A stretch of 64,000 nt of DNA from Oscillospiraceae bacterium (GTDB taxonomy: Bacteria > Bacillota > Clostridia > Oscillospirales > Ruminococcaceae), in assembly GCA_012520915.1 (NCBI GenBank), contig JAAYNJ010000024.1, positions 112,072 to 176,071 on the forward strand. Reading direction: 5' to 3'. The notes under the pieces are model-generated. The model saw nothing but the letters and a program-made list of their open reading frames with translations, ran no database searches and was not told the origin of the DNA. Of this stretch, positions 49,701 to 58,413 are shown one piece after another (position 1 is the stretch's first letter; each line of letters begins with the position of its first letter). The position numbers and the translations under genes are program-made.

Positions 49701-50295
49701 CCAATTCAACAAGTTTGGGTAAAACCTGAATCTGTTGTTTGATGCCATGATTTTGTAATTCTATATAGAAGTCTTCTCCGAAAACATTCTTATAGAAAGT
49801 TGCAGCCTCTTTAGCTGAATCATAGTCATCCGCCAACAGATTTCTCGGAATTTCTCCCGAAATACATGCAGACATTGCTATTAATCCTTCGCTATAATGC
49901 TCAAGAAGCTCCCTATCTACTCTTGGGCGGTTATAGAAACCTTCAATATTGGCGATGCTCACCATTTTTATCAGATTTCTATAACCTGTTTCATTTTTGC
50001 ACAATAAAATAAGGTGGTACGGGTTTGAGTCTAATCCGCTTACTTTATCATTGCGGCTCCTTTGAGCCACATAAACTTCACAGCCTATTATTGCTTTTAT
50101 ACCATTCTTCTTAGCCGCTTTAAAAAAGTCTACGCAGCCGTACATAACCCCATGATCAGTAATTGCACATGCGGTTTGGCCTATTGATTTGACGTGGCTC
50201 AACAGTCTTTCAATTCTACAAGCTCCGTCGAGAAGACTGTACTCAGTATGAAGATGAAGATGTACAAAGTCTTCTTTTTTAATTTCCATTTTCAT
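46795..50295 (-). CDS. dnaE: DNA polymerase III alpha subunit (DnaE)
   Basis: 1166 residues. An N-terminal PHP domain (HLHLHTEYSLLDGA, ITDHGVMYG) is followed by the C-family polymerase core: GPGRGSGAGSIAAYVLGIT, the palm aspartates in MPDFDIDFCYENR, and MSKKKADIM. The fingers and helix-hairpin-helix region has FASYAFNKSHAAAYALIAYQTA, and an OB fold lies near 970-1050. This is the DnaE type (no 3'-5' exonuclease), distinct from PolC. The first 17 bases overlap whiA; an ATG two codons in is equally possible. Confidence 0.97.
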   Translation of the reverse strand: MKMEIKKEDFVHLHLHTEYSLLDGACRIERLLSHVKSIGQTACAITDHGVMYGCVDFFKAAKKNGIKAIIGCEVYVAQRSRNDKVSGLDSNPYHLILLCKNETGYRNLIKMVSIANIEGFYNRPRVDRELLEHYSEGLIAMSACISGEIPRNLLADDYDSAKEAATFYKNVFGEDFYIELQNHGIKQQIQVLPKLVELAKELNIGIVATNDCHYVEKDDNEMHKALICIQTNSTLDDGSAMEFETEEFYVKDTYQMAEIFKEYPEAILNTSLIAEKCNFNFEFGVTKLPHFETPDGSNNDDYFRKMCFEGLENRYGKNPDLSVVERLTYEISVISEMGYIDYYLIVHDFIKYAKDNGIIVGPGRGSGAGSIAAYVLGITGIDPIKHNLLFERFLNPERISMPDFDIDFCYENRQRVIDYVVDKYGSDHVAQIITFGTMAARGAIRDIGRVMGMPYQQVDRIAKMVPNTLGITISDALKRNESLSELYNNDYKVNKLIDLSIKVEGMPRHASTHAAGVVITREEASNYVPLQKNDMQIVTQFPMNTLEELGLLKMDFLGLRTLTVLSDTEKLIKVKDNKFDLESIPEDDKDVFDMLSQGNTVGVFQFESAGMRQVLMGLKPLNLEDLIAVISLYRPGPMDSIPTYIRNRHNPEEITYKTPELEEILKVTNGCIVYQEQVMQIFRNLAGFSYGRADIVRRAMSKKKADIMEEEGKVFIYGDHNTEGCIKRGIPEKTAKDIYSDMANFASYAFNKSHAAAYALIAYQTAYLKKHYPKEYMASLLTSVMDNTDKVIEYIAECQRLEINVSKIDINLSNAGFSVNEEGILFGLKGVKNVGKGLVDSIIRERESNGEFKNFYDFCKRLSKTELNKRALESLIKSGAFDSFLDNRRSLVLSIEGILKSIDDDEKRNISGQLNLFENIQGVSDGFEITKVPEYSLNEILAYEKESVGIYLTGHPLTEYKTTIDRISNCSFREIISDEAERLDGREVTSVCLVSGVKPKITKNNATMAFVILEDMTGTIEMLVFPDKFDEYLNELRENNVVVVRGRVSNREDSKTSLICTSIEGIDDYLSNPKNNHKKPILKNNQTNEKKSVKSVYLKIVEHESTEYEKAINILQLFNGTTPVYIYLEEEKKLLLAPQKMWMDYSEYVISELKSVLGDKNVAIKQ

Positions 50296-51187
50296 CTTTT
50301 CTCAACTCTTCGGCAATTTTCCTAATCCTATTAAGTCTATGACTCACTCCGGATTTCGATAGTTTTACCTTTGTCAAACGACCAAGTTCAGTCATCGATA
50401 CAATTGGATTTTCAATTCTTAGCATCGCGATTTCCATTAAATCTTCATCAAGTTCACTTCTGTTCGTATCTAATATGTAGTTAATATCATTTCTATCTTT
50501 TGCGGATGCTTCTACTATTTTATCAATGTTTGCATTATCGCAATTTATCCTTCTGTTAATATGATTATAGACATCCCTGCGTATCTTTAACTCCATCAAA
50601 TCCATAGCAACGTCGGCAGCTCCAATATAAGTCAAGAAATCTTCAATGGCCGAACTGTCTTTGTAATATGCAACAAGCTTTCTCTTTCTCTCAAATACTT
50701 TTGGTTTCAAGCCCAAAGTGTCCATAAAATCGACGAAGTCATTAAATAGGTTTTTTTTATGTGTCGATATTTCAAGGTGATATCCCTTTTGGGGATCTAC
50801 GATGGTCCCCGAAGAAATAAAACACCCTGAAAGAAAGGAAGGTTTGCAGTAGGAACAACGAAAATTATCTTCAATAATCCTGTAGCTGGATTCGACTCCC
50901 GAATAGCCGAAATCAGCTAAAATTCTGTCGTTGATTCTTTGTGATTCGATTCTTAATACAAAAGTTCTGGGGGTTTTAACAATCATCTGCTCCGAAAGGT
51001 TTACCCCCAGTTTCCTGAAGGAATCTATTACGTGCTCGACAATACATAAATCCGAAGATTTTATCTCAATTAAATCGCTTGAAAATGTTCGGGCAAACGA
51101 TAATATGCCGTAAAGCCTTGAAGCATTACAGCATTCCGGTAGCTCTATTTTGATTAATTCTCTTTTAAGGCCTTTGCAAAATGTCAT
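50279..51187 (-). CDS. whiA: WhiA-type DNA-binding protein
   Basis: 302 residues. N-terminal LAGLIDADG-homing-endonuclease-like fold (CRSY CKPSFLSGCFISSGTIVDP region, here lacking nuclease residues) and C-terminal helix-turn-helix (MTELGRLTKVKLSKSGVSHRLNRI). WhiA affects cell division and chromosome segregation in Bacillus and sporulation in Streptomyces. It starts 13 bases after rapZ. Confidence 0.95.
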   Translation of the reverse strand: MTFCKGLKRELIKIELPECCNASRLYGILSFARTFSSDLIEIKSSDLCIVEHVIDSFRKLGVNLSEQMIVKTPRTFVLRIESQRINDRILADFGYSGVESSYRIIEDNFRCSYCKPSFLSGCFISSGTIVDPQKGYHLEISTHKKNLFNDFVDFMDTLGLKPKVFERKRKLVAYYKDSSAIEDFLTYIGAADVAMDLMELKIRRDVYNHINRRINCDNANIDKIVEASAKDRNDINYILDTNRSELDEDLMEIAMLRIENPIVSMTELGRLTKVKLSKSGVSHRLNRIRKIAEELRKDENGN

Positions 51188-51200
51188 TTGATTTCCATGT

Positions 51201-52061
51201 TCAGAGAATCTTCGCGATGTCTCTATGAATTGCTATTGCATCATATCCCAATTCTTTTATTAAATTTGTCAAGATTTCCACCAGTACAACCGACCTGTGC
51301 TTTCCTCCTGTACAGCCAATTGAAACTACCAGTTGAGACCTGCCTTCTCCTTGATATAAAGGGAGGAGATATTTAATCAAACCTGAAAACTTATCAAACA
51401 CTTCCGATGTCTCATCAAAAGAAAGAACATAATCTTTCACTTCCTGATCCAAACCACTCTTTTTAGATAATGTTTCAATGTAAAAGGGATTTGGTAAAAA
51501 TCTGACGTCCAGAACTATATTTGACTCTGTCGGTATTCCGTATTTAAATCCGAACGATATACATGTTACCTTTAAGGTAGCACATTTTTCTTTTAGAAAC
51601 AGCGAACACACCATGCGTCTCAAGTCGGGAACAGTCATATTCGTGGTGTCAATATAGTGATCTGCAAGTTCTCTAATAGGGTTTGTAAGCGTTCTTTCGT
51701 ACGCAATGGCATCTTTAATGGGAGAGTCGCTTTCTAATGCAAGAGGATGCGCCCGTCTGGTTTCCACATATCTGCGTGACAAGGTCTCATCACTGGCGTT
51801 CAAAAATAACAGCTCAAACTCAATATTCATTTCTTCCAGCTGAAATAAACACTCCCCAAGTCCTGAATACAGTTCTTTTGTCCTGACATCTGTTACAACT
51901 GCAATATTTTCAAATTGTTTAAGTTGCAACGCCATCTCGGCAAATGTCGGAATTAAGTTTGACGGCATATTGTCAATGCAAAAAAATCCGATGTCCTCAA
52001 GCTCGTTGGCAACAACTGTCTTTCCTGCCCCCGACAAGCCGGTTATAATAAGAAAACGCAA
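51201..52061 (-). CDS. rapZ: RapZ/YvcJ-family nucleotide-binding protein
   Basis: 286 residues from a TTG at 52061 with GGAG upstream. P-loop ITGLSGAGKTVVA near the N-terminus, FLNASDETLSRRYVETRR in the middle, and the C-terminal SIGCTGGKHRSVVLVE with HRD. In E. coli RapZ controls glmZ/GlmS amino-sugar synthesis; in Bacillus YvcJ is linked to competence. Sits between murB and whiA. Confidence 0.95.
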   Translation of the reverse strand: MRFLIITGLSGAGKTVVANELEDIGFFCIDNMPSNLIPTFAEMALQLKQFENIAVVTDVRTKELYSGLGECLFQLEEMNIEFELLFLNASDETLSRRYVETRRAHPLALESDSPIKDAIAYERTLTNPIRELADHYIDTTNMTVPDLRRMVCSLFLKEKCATLKVTCISFGFKYGIPTESNIVLDVRFLPNPFYIETLSKKSGLDQEVKDYVLSFDETSEVFDKFSGLIKYLLPLYQGEGRSQLVVSIGCTGGKHRSVVLVEILTNLIKELGYDAIAIHRDIAKIL

Positions 52062-52068
52062 TCTACTT

Positions 52069-52968
52069 TCACTCCATTACTCTAACTTCCATCTCAAGTT
52101 CCACATTCGTCATTTCTTTAACTGTTTTTGAGACATAATCGGCTAAACCAAGAATATCATTTGTCGTTGCATTTGATCTGTTTATAATAAATCCCGCGTG
52201 TTTTTCACTGACTTGAGCTCCTCCGTACGAATATCCTTTCAGGTTGCATAGGTCTATTAATCTGGAAGCATAATCGCCAACAGGTCTTTTGAAAGTGCTG
52301 CCGCAGCTGGGAAAGTTCAGTGGTTGTTTTTCCACTCTTCTTACATAGTTTTCAGTCATCTTTCTGTCAATCTCATCAACATCGCCTATCTCAAGCTTCA
52401 ATACCGCTGAGATAATTGTCAAATCGACATTCCTTGAAAATAGACTTTTTCTATAACCGAACTCACATTGTTGATTATCAAGTTCAATAACCCCTCGGCT
52501 TTTGTCGAAAGCAGTTGCCGATTGGACTATATTGGACAACTCTCCGCCATACGCACCGGCATTCATGAAGACAGCTCCCCCCAATGTTCCCGGAATACCA
52601 TAGGCAAATTCGAGTCCGGCAAGTCCCTTTCGCATTACAATTTTGCATAAACGGTTGATTGAATAACCTGAAGAAACCGAAATGACATTCGGTTCATTAA
52701 AATTCACTGTTTTGAATTTTGATGTGTGTACTACAGTGCCTCTATATCCGTCATCGGAACAGATTACATTTGTCCCGTTTCCCAACAAAAAATATTCTTC
52801 ATCATATTCACTTAAGATTTCCAATACACCAACAAGAGCATTCTTGTTGGTTGGCGCCACATAATAATCTGCGACGCCGCCCGTTTGAAACCCCGTGAAT
52901 TCATGCATCGGAATATTTTCTTCAATCTCAATTAACGATGATATTTTTTTATATGCTTCAGAATTCAT
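52069..52968 (-). CDS. murB: UDP-N-acetylenolpyruvoylglucosamine reductase
   Basis: 299 residues. FAD-dependent NADPH reductase in peptidoglycan precursor synthesis. Motifs are TGFQTGGVADYYVAP, LGNGTNVI, AYGIPGTLGGAVFMNAGAYGG (FAD-binding, residues 120-140), FGYRKS and the catalytic Ser in PSCGSTFKRP. It overlaps hprK by 11 bases, with GAGG inside hprK. Confidence 0.96.
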   Translation of the reverse strand: MNSEAYKKISSLIEIEENIPMHEFTGFQTGGVADYYVAPTNKNALVGVLEILSEYDEEYFLLGNGTNVICSDDGYRGTVVHTSKFKTVNFNEPNVISVSSGYSINRLCKIVMRKGLAGLEFAYGIPGTLGGAVFMNAGAYGGELSNIVQSATAFDKSRGVIELDNQQCEFGYRKSLFSRNVDLTIISAVLKLEIGDVDEIDRKMTENYVRRVEKQPLNFPSCGSTFKRPVGDYASRLIDLCNLKGYSYGGAQVSEKHAGFIINRSNATTNDILGLADYVSKTVKEMTNVELEMEVRVME

Positions 52969-53968
52969 CAGAGCCGTCCTCTTCCATGTTCAAACCAAGT
53001 CTCTGCATTAATTCTTCAGCGGAGTTGTATCCCATTTTCTTGTCTCTATTATTCATTGCAGCTACTTCTATGATAATGGCGAGGTTTCTGCCCGGTTTGA
53101 CAGGTATTGTGGTAACTGGAAGCGGAACACCCAAAATATCTATAGTCGGATCTCCAAGTCCTATTGTGGAATAATTTTTATCCTTTTCCCAAATTTCAAG
53201 ATTTATTACGAGATCTATCTTCTCAGATACTTTAACGGAACCCATTCCGAAAATTCGTCGGACATTAACTATTCCGATACCCCTCAGTTCTATATAGTGC
53301 CTTATATTCATAGGGGATGAGCCGACGATTGTTCTGCCCGATACTTTTCTGAGCTCAACCGCATCATCGGCAATTAACCTGTGTCCCCTTTTGACAAGCT
53401 CAATTGCAGTTTCGCTTTTCCCTATCCCGCTGTCACCAAGCAGTAAGATTCCTTCACCGTACACTTCGACCAGCACTCCGTGCCTTGTTATCCGCTGGGC
53501 TAATTCGACATTTAAAAGCGAAATAGCATCAGACATAAAATGCGATGTGGATAGGGGTGAGGAAAACAGCGTTACATCATATTTTTTTGCAAATTCAACC
53601 ATTTCGGGAAAAGGTTTATTGGACCTGGTTATGACTATGGCGGGAGGCTTCATTTCAAAGAGATGATTAAATGCTTCAAGCCTTTCTTCATATGATTTAT
53701 AGCTCAAATACGCCATTTCAACCTTTCCGCATATTTGAAGTCTATCCGGATTGTTATGTTCAAGGAAACCCGCCAAAACAAAACCTGCACGATTTATTTC
53801 AGCAGTTACTATCTGTACATCCTCATAGTCCGATGATTTGTAAATCGGATTAAGATTTAAGTTTTTTGCAAAGTCGGATACCGAAATGGTGTATTCTATT
53901 TCTTTTGACTCTTCATATGAATTTGCGATATTCCCAATATTCGAATAAGAGGTAAAATCATTGTCCAT
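52958..53968 (-). CDS. hprK: HPr kinase/phosphorylase
   Basis: 336 residues. Phosphorylates HPr on Ser46 and reverses it, controlling carbon catabolite repression. N-terminal domain to ~135, then Walker A LLGDSGIGKSETAIELV and the HPrK signature (EIRGIGIVNVRRIFG-like ELRGIGIVNVRRIFG at 228-242). AGGGAGG precedes the ATG. First of the hprK-murB-rapZ-whiA set. Confidence 0.96.
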   Translation of the reverse strand: MDNDFTSYSNIGNIANSYEESKEIEYTISVSDFAKNLNLNPIYKSSDYEDVQIVTAEINRAGFVLAGFLEHNNPDRLQICGKVEMAYLSYKSYEERLEAFNHLFEMKPPAIVITRSNKPFPEMVEFAKKYDVTLFSSPLSTSHFMSDAISLLNVELAQRITRHGVLVEVYGEGILLLGDSGIGKSETAIELVKRGHRLIADDAVELRKVSGRTIVGSSPMNIRHYIELRGIGIVNVRRIFGMGSVKVSEKIDLVINLEIWEKDKNYSTIGLGDPTIDILGVPLPVTTIPVKPGRNLAIIIEVAAMNNRDKKMGYNSAEELMQRLGLNMEEDGSDEF

Positions 53969-54081
53969 AAAAGCCTCCCTTTTACACCTTTTATCTCAAT
54001 CTGAAATAATTTCAAATCGGCGCAACAAAACAAATCAAAATCCCATTCTTAACGTTTTAATTATACAACAAACCATAATAT

Positions 54082-54115
54082 AATGCACAATCACTATCTC
54101 AAGTGATTGTGCATT
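54082..54115. terminator. perfect hairpin between nrdR and hprK
   Basis: Fourteen-bp perfect stem AATGCACAATCACT / AGTGATTGTGCATT with a six-base loop. On the minus strand it is not followed by a T-run (ATATTATGG), so it could be a weak terminator, a processing site or a protein-binding palindrome. Confidence 0.5.
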
Positions 54116-54140
54116 CATTTAGACATTCAATACTGAAAAA

Positions 54141-54599
54141 TCAATTATCATTTTTTAATAACAATTCAAGTTCCTTCATAAAGGATCCTATATCTTTAAA
54201 CTGTCGATATACCGAGGCAAATCTAACATATGCAACTTCATCAATTTCTTTTAATTCTTCCATTGCGAACTCACCAATCTTCGTCGATGGTATTTCACGC
54301 TCCATGGAATTCAATAAATTCTGCTCAATTTTATCTACAGCAAGGTCGAGAGTTTCAATGTTTACCATTCTCTTCTCGGATGCCCTAATCATTCCGTTGA
54401 GTAATTTGTTTCTATCAAAAAGCTCCCTTGACCCGTCTTTCTTTATCACAATTATAGGCAGTGTTTCAATACTTTCGTACGTAGTAAATCTCTTTTCACA
54501 TTCGACACATTCTCTGCGTCGCCGGATCCTGGAGTTGTCATCCGCAGGTCTGGAATCTATTACCTTTGTATCGTAATAATTGCAAAATGGACACTTCAT
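54141..54599 (-). CDS. nrdR: transcriptional repressor NrdR
   Basis: 152 residues, exact family length. Zinc ribbon CPFC...CVEC (Cys3, 6, 31, 34) with RIRRRRECVECEKRFTTYE (residues 24-42), then an ATP-cone (PIIVIKKDGSRELFDRNKLLNGMIRA region). NrdR senses (d)ATP and represses ribonucleotide reductase genes through NrdR boxes; no nrd genes are in the window. Confidence 0.96.
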   Translation of the reverse strand: MKCPFCNYYDTKVIDSRPADDNSRIRRRRECVECEKRFTTYESIETLPIIVIKKDGSRELFDRNKLLNGMIRASEKRMVNIETLDLAVDKIEQNLLNSMEREIPSTKIGEFAMEELKEIDEVAYVRFASVYRQFKDIGSFMKELELLLKNDN

Positions 54600-54621
54600 A
54601 CAATCGCTCCATACACTTTTT

Positions 54622-55503
54622 TTAATATTTTATTAAAAAGTAGGAAGTAGTCGCAGCAAAAGCCGTCGAAATGAATGCAATTGCGCTAAACTGCAGCCAC
54701 TCGCTGTTTGACCCTAAAATAAAGCCTATTATTATAGAAAAAACTGAAATAATAAGGGAAAAAGACAAAACAAATATATAATTTTTTGTCAGCGACTTTC
54801 TTAGTTTCCCCAGCTTGTCTTCAACTTTTATATTCTTGACTCCTCTCATGCTTTCCCTGATTTTCAGAGCGAATGCCACTGCAAACAAGTAGCCAAGTAT
54901 AAAAGTAATTAAAACTCCGGTAATTATCACTGAAACACTCTGAACCCTGGTAATTACAAAAACCGAAAACACTGCCGCCGCAGATAGCATCGAAGTTGCA
55001 AGCGCCTTGAGTGAAAACTTTACTCCGGCAAATATAGTCGCAATGAGGAACACCGCAACAGAGACTGCTGCTGCAGGTATAATCAAACCCAGAATAGTTC
55101 TTGTTCCAAAGGGAGATGAAAGCTCATAGGAAAAATCCGAAGACTCCAAAAGAATGCCCGGATATTGAAGATTCATTTTTTGCAAAAATTCTTCTGATGC
55201 TAAACCGGGATTATTAAACGATTTGATTATTATATGTCTGTATATATCGCCCCCAAAAGAACCCTCGGATACCTCCACTTTCCCGGGAAACAAACTGCCG
55301 GCATATTTCAGTATTTCTTCCTTTGAAGCTTCATCCGATAAACTCTCATTGGAAGAAAAGCTCGCAATAATTAGAGTTCCCCCTGAACTTTCGAAGCCCC
55401 TGCCGATTCCCATTGAAAACATCATGATAATTCCAACAAAAACCAACGCAACTAATGCCAGTATGAAGTACCTTGTTTTTAAATCACCGGTAATCTTACT
55501 CAT
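54622..55503 (-). CDS. secF: protein translocase subunit SecF
   Basis: 293 residues, six transmembrane helices with one large external loop (~35-120) after TM1, as in SecF. Helices 2-3 include LGLIIPAAAVSVAVFLIATIF and the conserved GVLITFILGYLFAVAFALKIRE. The sequence is divergent, without the strongest SecF signatures, but position and layout after secD make the call firm. Overlaps the secD stop by 8 bases. Works with SecD and YajC in pmf-driven export. Confidence 0.85.
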   Translation of the reverse strand: MSKITGDLKTRYFILALVALVFVGIIMMFSMGIGRGFESSGGTLIIASFSSNESLSDEASKEEILKYAGSLFPGKVEVSEGSFGGDIYRHIIIKSFNNPGLASEEFLQKMNLQYPGILLESSDFSYELSSPFGTRTILGLIIPAAAVSVAVFLIATIFAGVKFSLKALATSMLSAAAVFSVFVITRVQSVSVIITGVLITFILGYLFAVAFALKIRESMRGVKNIKVEDKLGKLRKSLTKNYIFVLSFSLIISVFSIIIGFILGSNSEWLQFSAIAFISTAFAATTSYFLIKY

Positions 55504-56905
55504 CTGCTTTGCCTCCGATGAATTTGCTGTTGTCCTTGTATGTCAGAGACGCAACAGCTTTAATTAAATACCTGTTAATAAGCACATTAAATATCAAACC
55601 AAAAGCGGATCCTATCATCAGAATATAACCGAACTTTCCTATACCGGTAATCGTTTCTGATTGGTAGTTTTTGATAAACAGCTTCATAACAGACGAAAAC
55701 ACCCCGCCATTTCTGTTGAAGGCATCTGAAAGAATCAGTCCTGATAAAAACATAAAGCAATAGATAATTGAAGATATAAAAATATTTTTCGAAAATCCTA
55801 AAGAAACCGCCTTGGAAATGGTGCTGCTTTTCATTTCTTCAGCAATGAGTGCCGACTCTCTCATAATCAGCTCAAAAGATACTATAATCAATACAAAATA
55901 TGCCATAAAGCTGGCCAAAGTAATGTGGTTTGCAAGAACATTACCCATAAAATTTGTGTGCACAAACATGGTAAAGCCCAGCGAACCTGACATGGAGATA
56001 AAGCTGACCATTCCATATATTCTTCTCTTAATACATAAAAATACGAAAGCTAACACAAGACCTGCGGCATATGTGTATTGTATGAGCTTAAAGTTATTAT
56101 CCCCGGCAAATCCGCTATTTATTTCGCTAAAAACAACTTCTCTCGTAGAGGATATTCCGGTTCTTCCTGTTGTCAGTCCTATTACGATCGGCCTTATCTC
56201 TTCTACTGTAAAGCCTTTCATCGAGTTAAATGAGAGGTAGGAGTAGCTGTTAATCGATGATACTTCTCTCGCAGAGAGCAGCTCATCATCCATCCATATG
56301 GAAAATTCCGTTGATTCTCCGCTTTGGATTAATTCTTCGCACGCTTTTTTAAGAACCTCTTCTCCTTTGCCGTTAAAATTTAACGTTATAAAATAGAGAG
56401 CCGTTCCCATGTAGCTGTCTGCACCGGGAATTGCTGAAGATATGTGCTCATTTGTTAAAAACGCCTCTTTGCTTATCCCTGTCGGTTTTCCCTCTTCATC
56501 AACTTCTCTGCCCTTACGAAATTCAATTTTATAATCCTTGGAAAGTACCTTATCAATGACAGAAAGATCAATCGTGTTGTTTGAGTTTATTGGAAATTCA
56601 ACCATAAATCCGGTATTGTCGTTAAAAGGATATACTTTATGTTCTACGGCACCGGAGAGATTGAGCCTTTGTTTTATAACAGTGAGAGCCTTTTCTTTGT
56701 CTGTTGTCTCTGCTGAATTGTTATACCTGAAAAACATTTTTATATCTTTATCAAACCCGAAACCCCTGGGGACCCTGTCGAAACTGTTTATAACAACAGT
56801 AGTAACCTCACCGTAGATTGTATGGATCCCAAAGAAGGAAATAAATAGTGCAGCAACACATACTAAAACAATAAAAGTTGCAGAGATTTTTTTAAAAAGA
56901 TTCAT
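55496..56905 (-). CDS. secD: protein translocase subunit SecD
   Basis: 469 residues from the ATG at 56905 (GGAGG upstream). TM1 ATFIVLVCVAALFISFFGI, a large external P1-type domain (to ~300) with KALTVIKQRLNLSGAVEHKVYP, then five helices. It has the SecD gate region (GRTGISSTREVVFSEINSGFAG area) but weak similarity in the membrane part. Forms the SecDF complex with the next gene. Confidence 0.87.
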   Translation of the reverse strand: MNLFKKISATFIVLVCVAALFISFFGIHTIYGEVTTVVINSFDRVPRGFGFDKDIKMFFRYNNSAETTDKEKALTVIKQRLNLSGAVEHKVYPFNDNTGFMVEFPINSNNTIDLSVIDKVLSKDYKIEFRKGREVDEEGKPTGISKEAFLTNEHISSAIPGADSYMGTALYFITLNFNGKGEEVLKKACEELIQSGESTEFSIWMDDELLSAREVSSINSYSYLSFNSMKGFTVEEIRPIVIGLTTGRTGISSTREVVFSEINSGFAGDNNFKLIQYTYAAGLVLAFVFLCIKRRIYGMVSFISMSGSLGFTMFVHTNFMGNVLANHITLASFMAYFVLIIVSFELIMRESALIAEEMKSSTISKAVSLGFSKNIFISSIIYCFMFLSGLILSDAFNRNGGVFSSVMKLFIKNYQSETITGIGKFGYILMIGSAFGLIFNVLINRYLIKAVASLTYKDNSKFIGGKADE

Positions 56906-56988
56906 CGTTGCCTCCGGTCGCTTATTGACTGCCAATGCCAATGTTAAATTATATTAGCATTCATTGCAATGGTCAATAATTTCAGCTC

Positions 56989-58278
56989 TTATTTATTAGA
57001 TATAATCTCCGTGGCTGCGGCGTACTTAACGGCCTCACATAATATATTACATGCAAAATCCAATTCTTCAATATCAGGATAGGTAGGAGCAATCCTCAGG
57101 TTTTTGTCATCGGGATCTTTTCCATATGGAAATGTTGAACCTGCCGGTGTGAGCACAACACCGCAATCTCTGCAAATGCTGTGGACTTTTTTTGCCGTGT
57201 GAGGATATACATCAAGACTGATAAAGTATCCCCCTCTCGGACTTGTCCATTCGGCAATACCCAAGCCTCCCAACTTTTCTTCAAATATTTGAAGCACCTT
57301 TTCAAATTTCGGTCTGATTATATCCGCATGTTTGCCCATAAGCAGATTAATATTGTCTAAATCTTTCAGATATTTCACATGTTTCATCTGATTAATTTTG
57401 TCATACCCAATAGTGCTGACTCTTGCCGTTTCTAGAAATGATGCAAGATTCTTTTTACTCGCAGCCAAACAGGTAACACCTGAACCTGCAAAAGTGACCT
57501 TGCTCATTGAGGCAAAAATAATCGGCCTGTTTTCATTTCCATAGTTGGCACATTCGGAAATTATATCGGGTATTTTAATTATTTCGCCATATAAATTATG
57601 TAGAACATACGCCATGTCCCAAAAAATCAAAAACTCATCAGATTTGCATTTCAATGATGCAAGTCTTTTTATTGTTTCATCGGAATAGACACATCCTGTA
57701 GGATTCGAATAAACGGGCGTACACCAAATTCCTTTGATATCCCCGTCATTCTTCACTAACTCTTCAACTACATTCATGTCCGGTCCGTCTGAATTCATTT
57801 CCACAGGAATCATCTCAATTCCAAAATATTCAGTTATGGAAAAGTGTCTGTCATATCCCGGAGACGGGCACAAGAACTTAATCTTTTCGTAATTGTTCCA
57901 CGGTATATTTCGGTCAGGGAGGCCCTTCATAAAAAGTTTCGAAAAGTAGTTGAACATCAAATTGAGAGATGAGTTTCCACCTATAAAAATGAGGTCTTTT
58001 TCAACTGATATGATTTCCGAGAACATTTCCCTCATCTCGCTCAATCCGGTAAATTCCGCAGGAACGCTGTAATTTCTTACATCGGTTCCGGTTGATGTCA
58101 GGAAACATGAATCCGGCTTTACAACATCAAAAATTCCCACAGACAAATCCAGTTGATTGCTACAGGGTTTTCCTCTGGACATATCAAGCTTGAGACCTTG
58201 TAGTTTATATTGCTCGAGTTTTTCTTTGGAACTCGAAATCTGATTTTTAAGTTCTTCTTCATTAAATCTTTGAAACAT
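56989..58278 (-). CDS. PLP-dependent aminotransferase class I/II (aspartate aminotransferase-like, type Ic)
   Basis: 429 residues from the ATG at 58278 (GAGG upstream). LDMSRGKPCSNQLDLS near the N-terminus is typical of the atypical aspartate-aminotransferase group (Pfam Asp_aminotransf, from memory). PLP site features are GGNSSLNLM, CTPVYSNPTGCVYS, FWDMAYVLH and the Schiff-base lysine in FASMSKVTFAGSG; a C-terminal Arg in DDKNLRIAPTYP binds the carboxylate. Substrate probably aspartate/2-oxoglutarate, not proven. It follows asnS. Confidence 0.85.
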   Translation of the reverse strand: MFQRFNEEELKNQISSSKEKLEQYKLQGLKLDMSRGKPCSNQLDLSVGIFDVVKPDSCFLTSTGTDVRNYSVPAEFTGLSEMREMFSEIISVEKDLIFIGGNSSLNLMFNYFSKLFMKGLPDRNIPWNNYEKIKFLCPSPGYDRHFSITEYFGIEMIPVEMNSDGPDMNVVEELVKNDGDIKGIWCTPVYSNPTGCVYSDETIKRLASLKCKSDEFLIFWDMAYVLHNLYGEIIKIPDIISECANYGNENRPIIFASMSKVTFAGSGVTCLAASKKNLASFLETARVSTIGYDKINQMKHVKYLKDLDNINLLMGKHADIIRPKFEKVLQIFEEKLGGLGIAEWTSPRGGYFISLDVYPHTAKKVHSICRDCGVVLTPAGSTFPYGKDPDDKNLRIAPTYPDIEELDFACNILCEAVKYAAATEIISNK

Positions 58279-58297
58279 CAACAATACCTCAAAAAAT

Positions 58298-58337
58298 AAA
58301 ATTGCAAGTTTATCTTTATCTTCTTGCAATTTTTTTA
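58298..58337 (-). terminator. terminator of asnS
   Basis: AAAATTGCAAG / CTTGCAATTTT stem with a 14-base A/G-rich loop, then TATTTTTT on minus. It lies about 85 bp past the asnS stop and just ahead of the aminotransferase start. Confidence 0.75.
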
Positions 58338-58413
58338 GTAAATCTGCGTAATTATACTTTATTAGAGTGATTTATTCAAGTTAATTGCCATATTCCATTA
58401 TCAAATAATTCAA

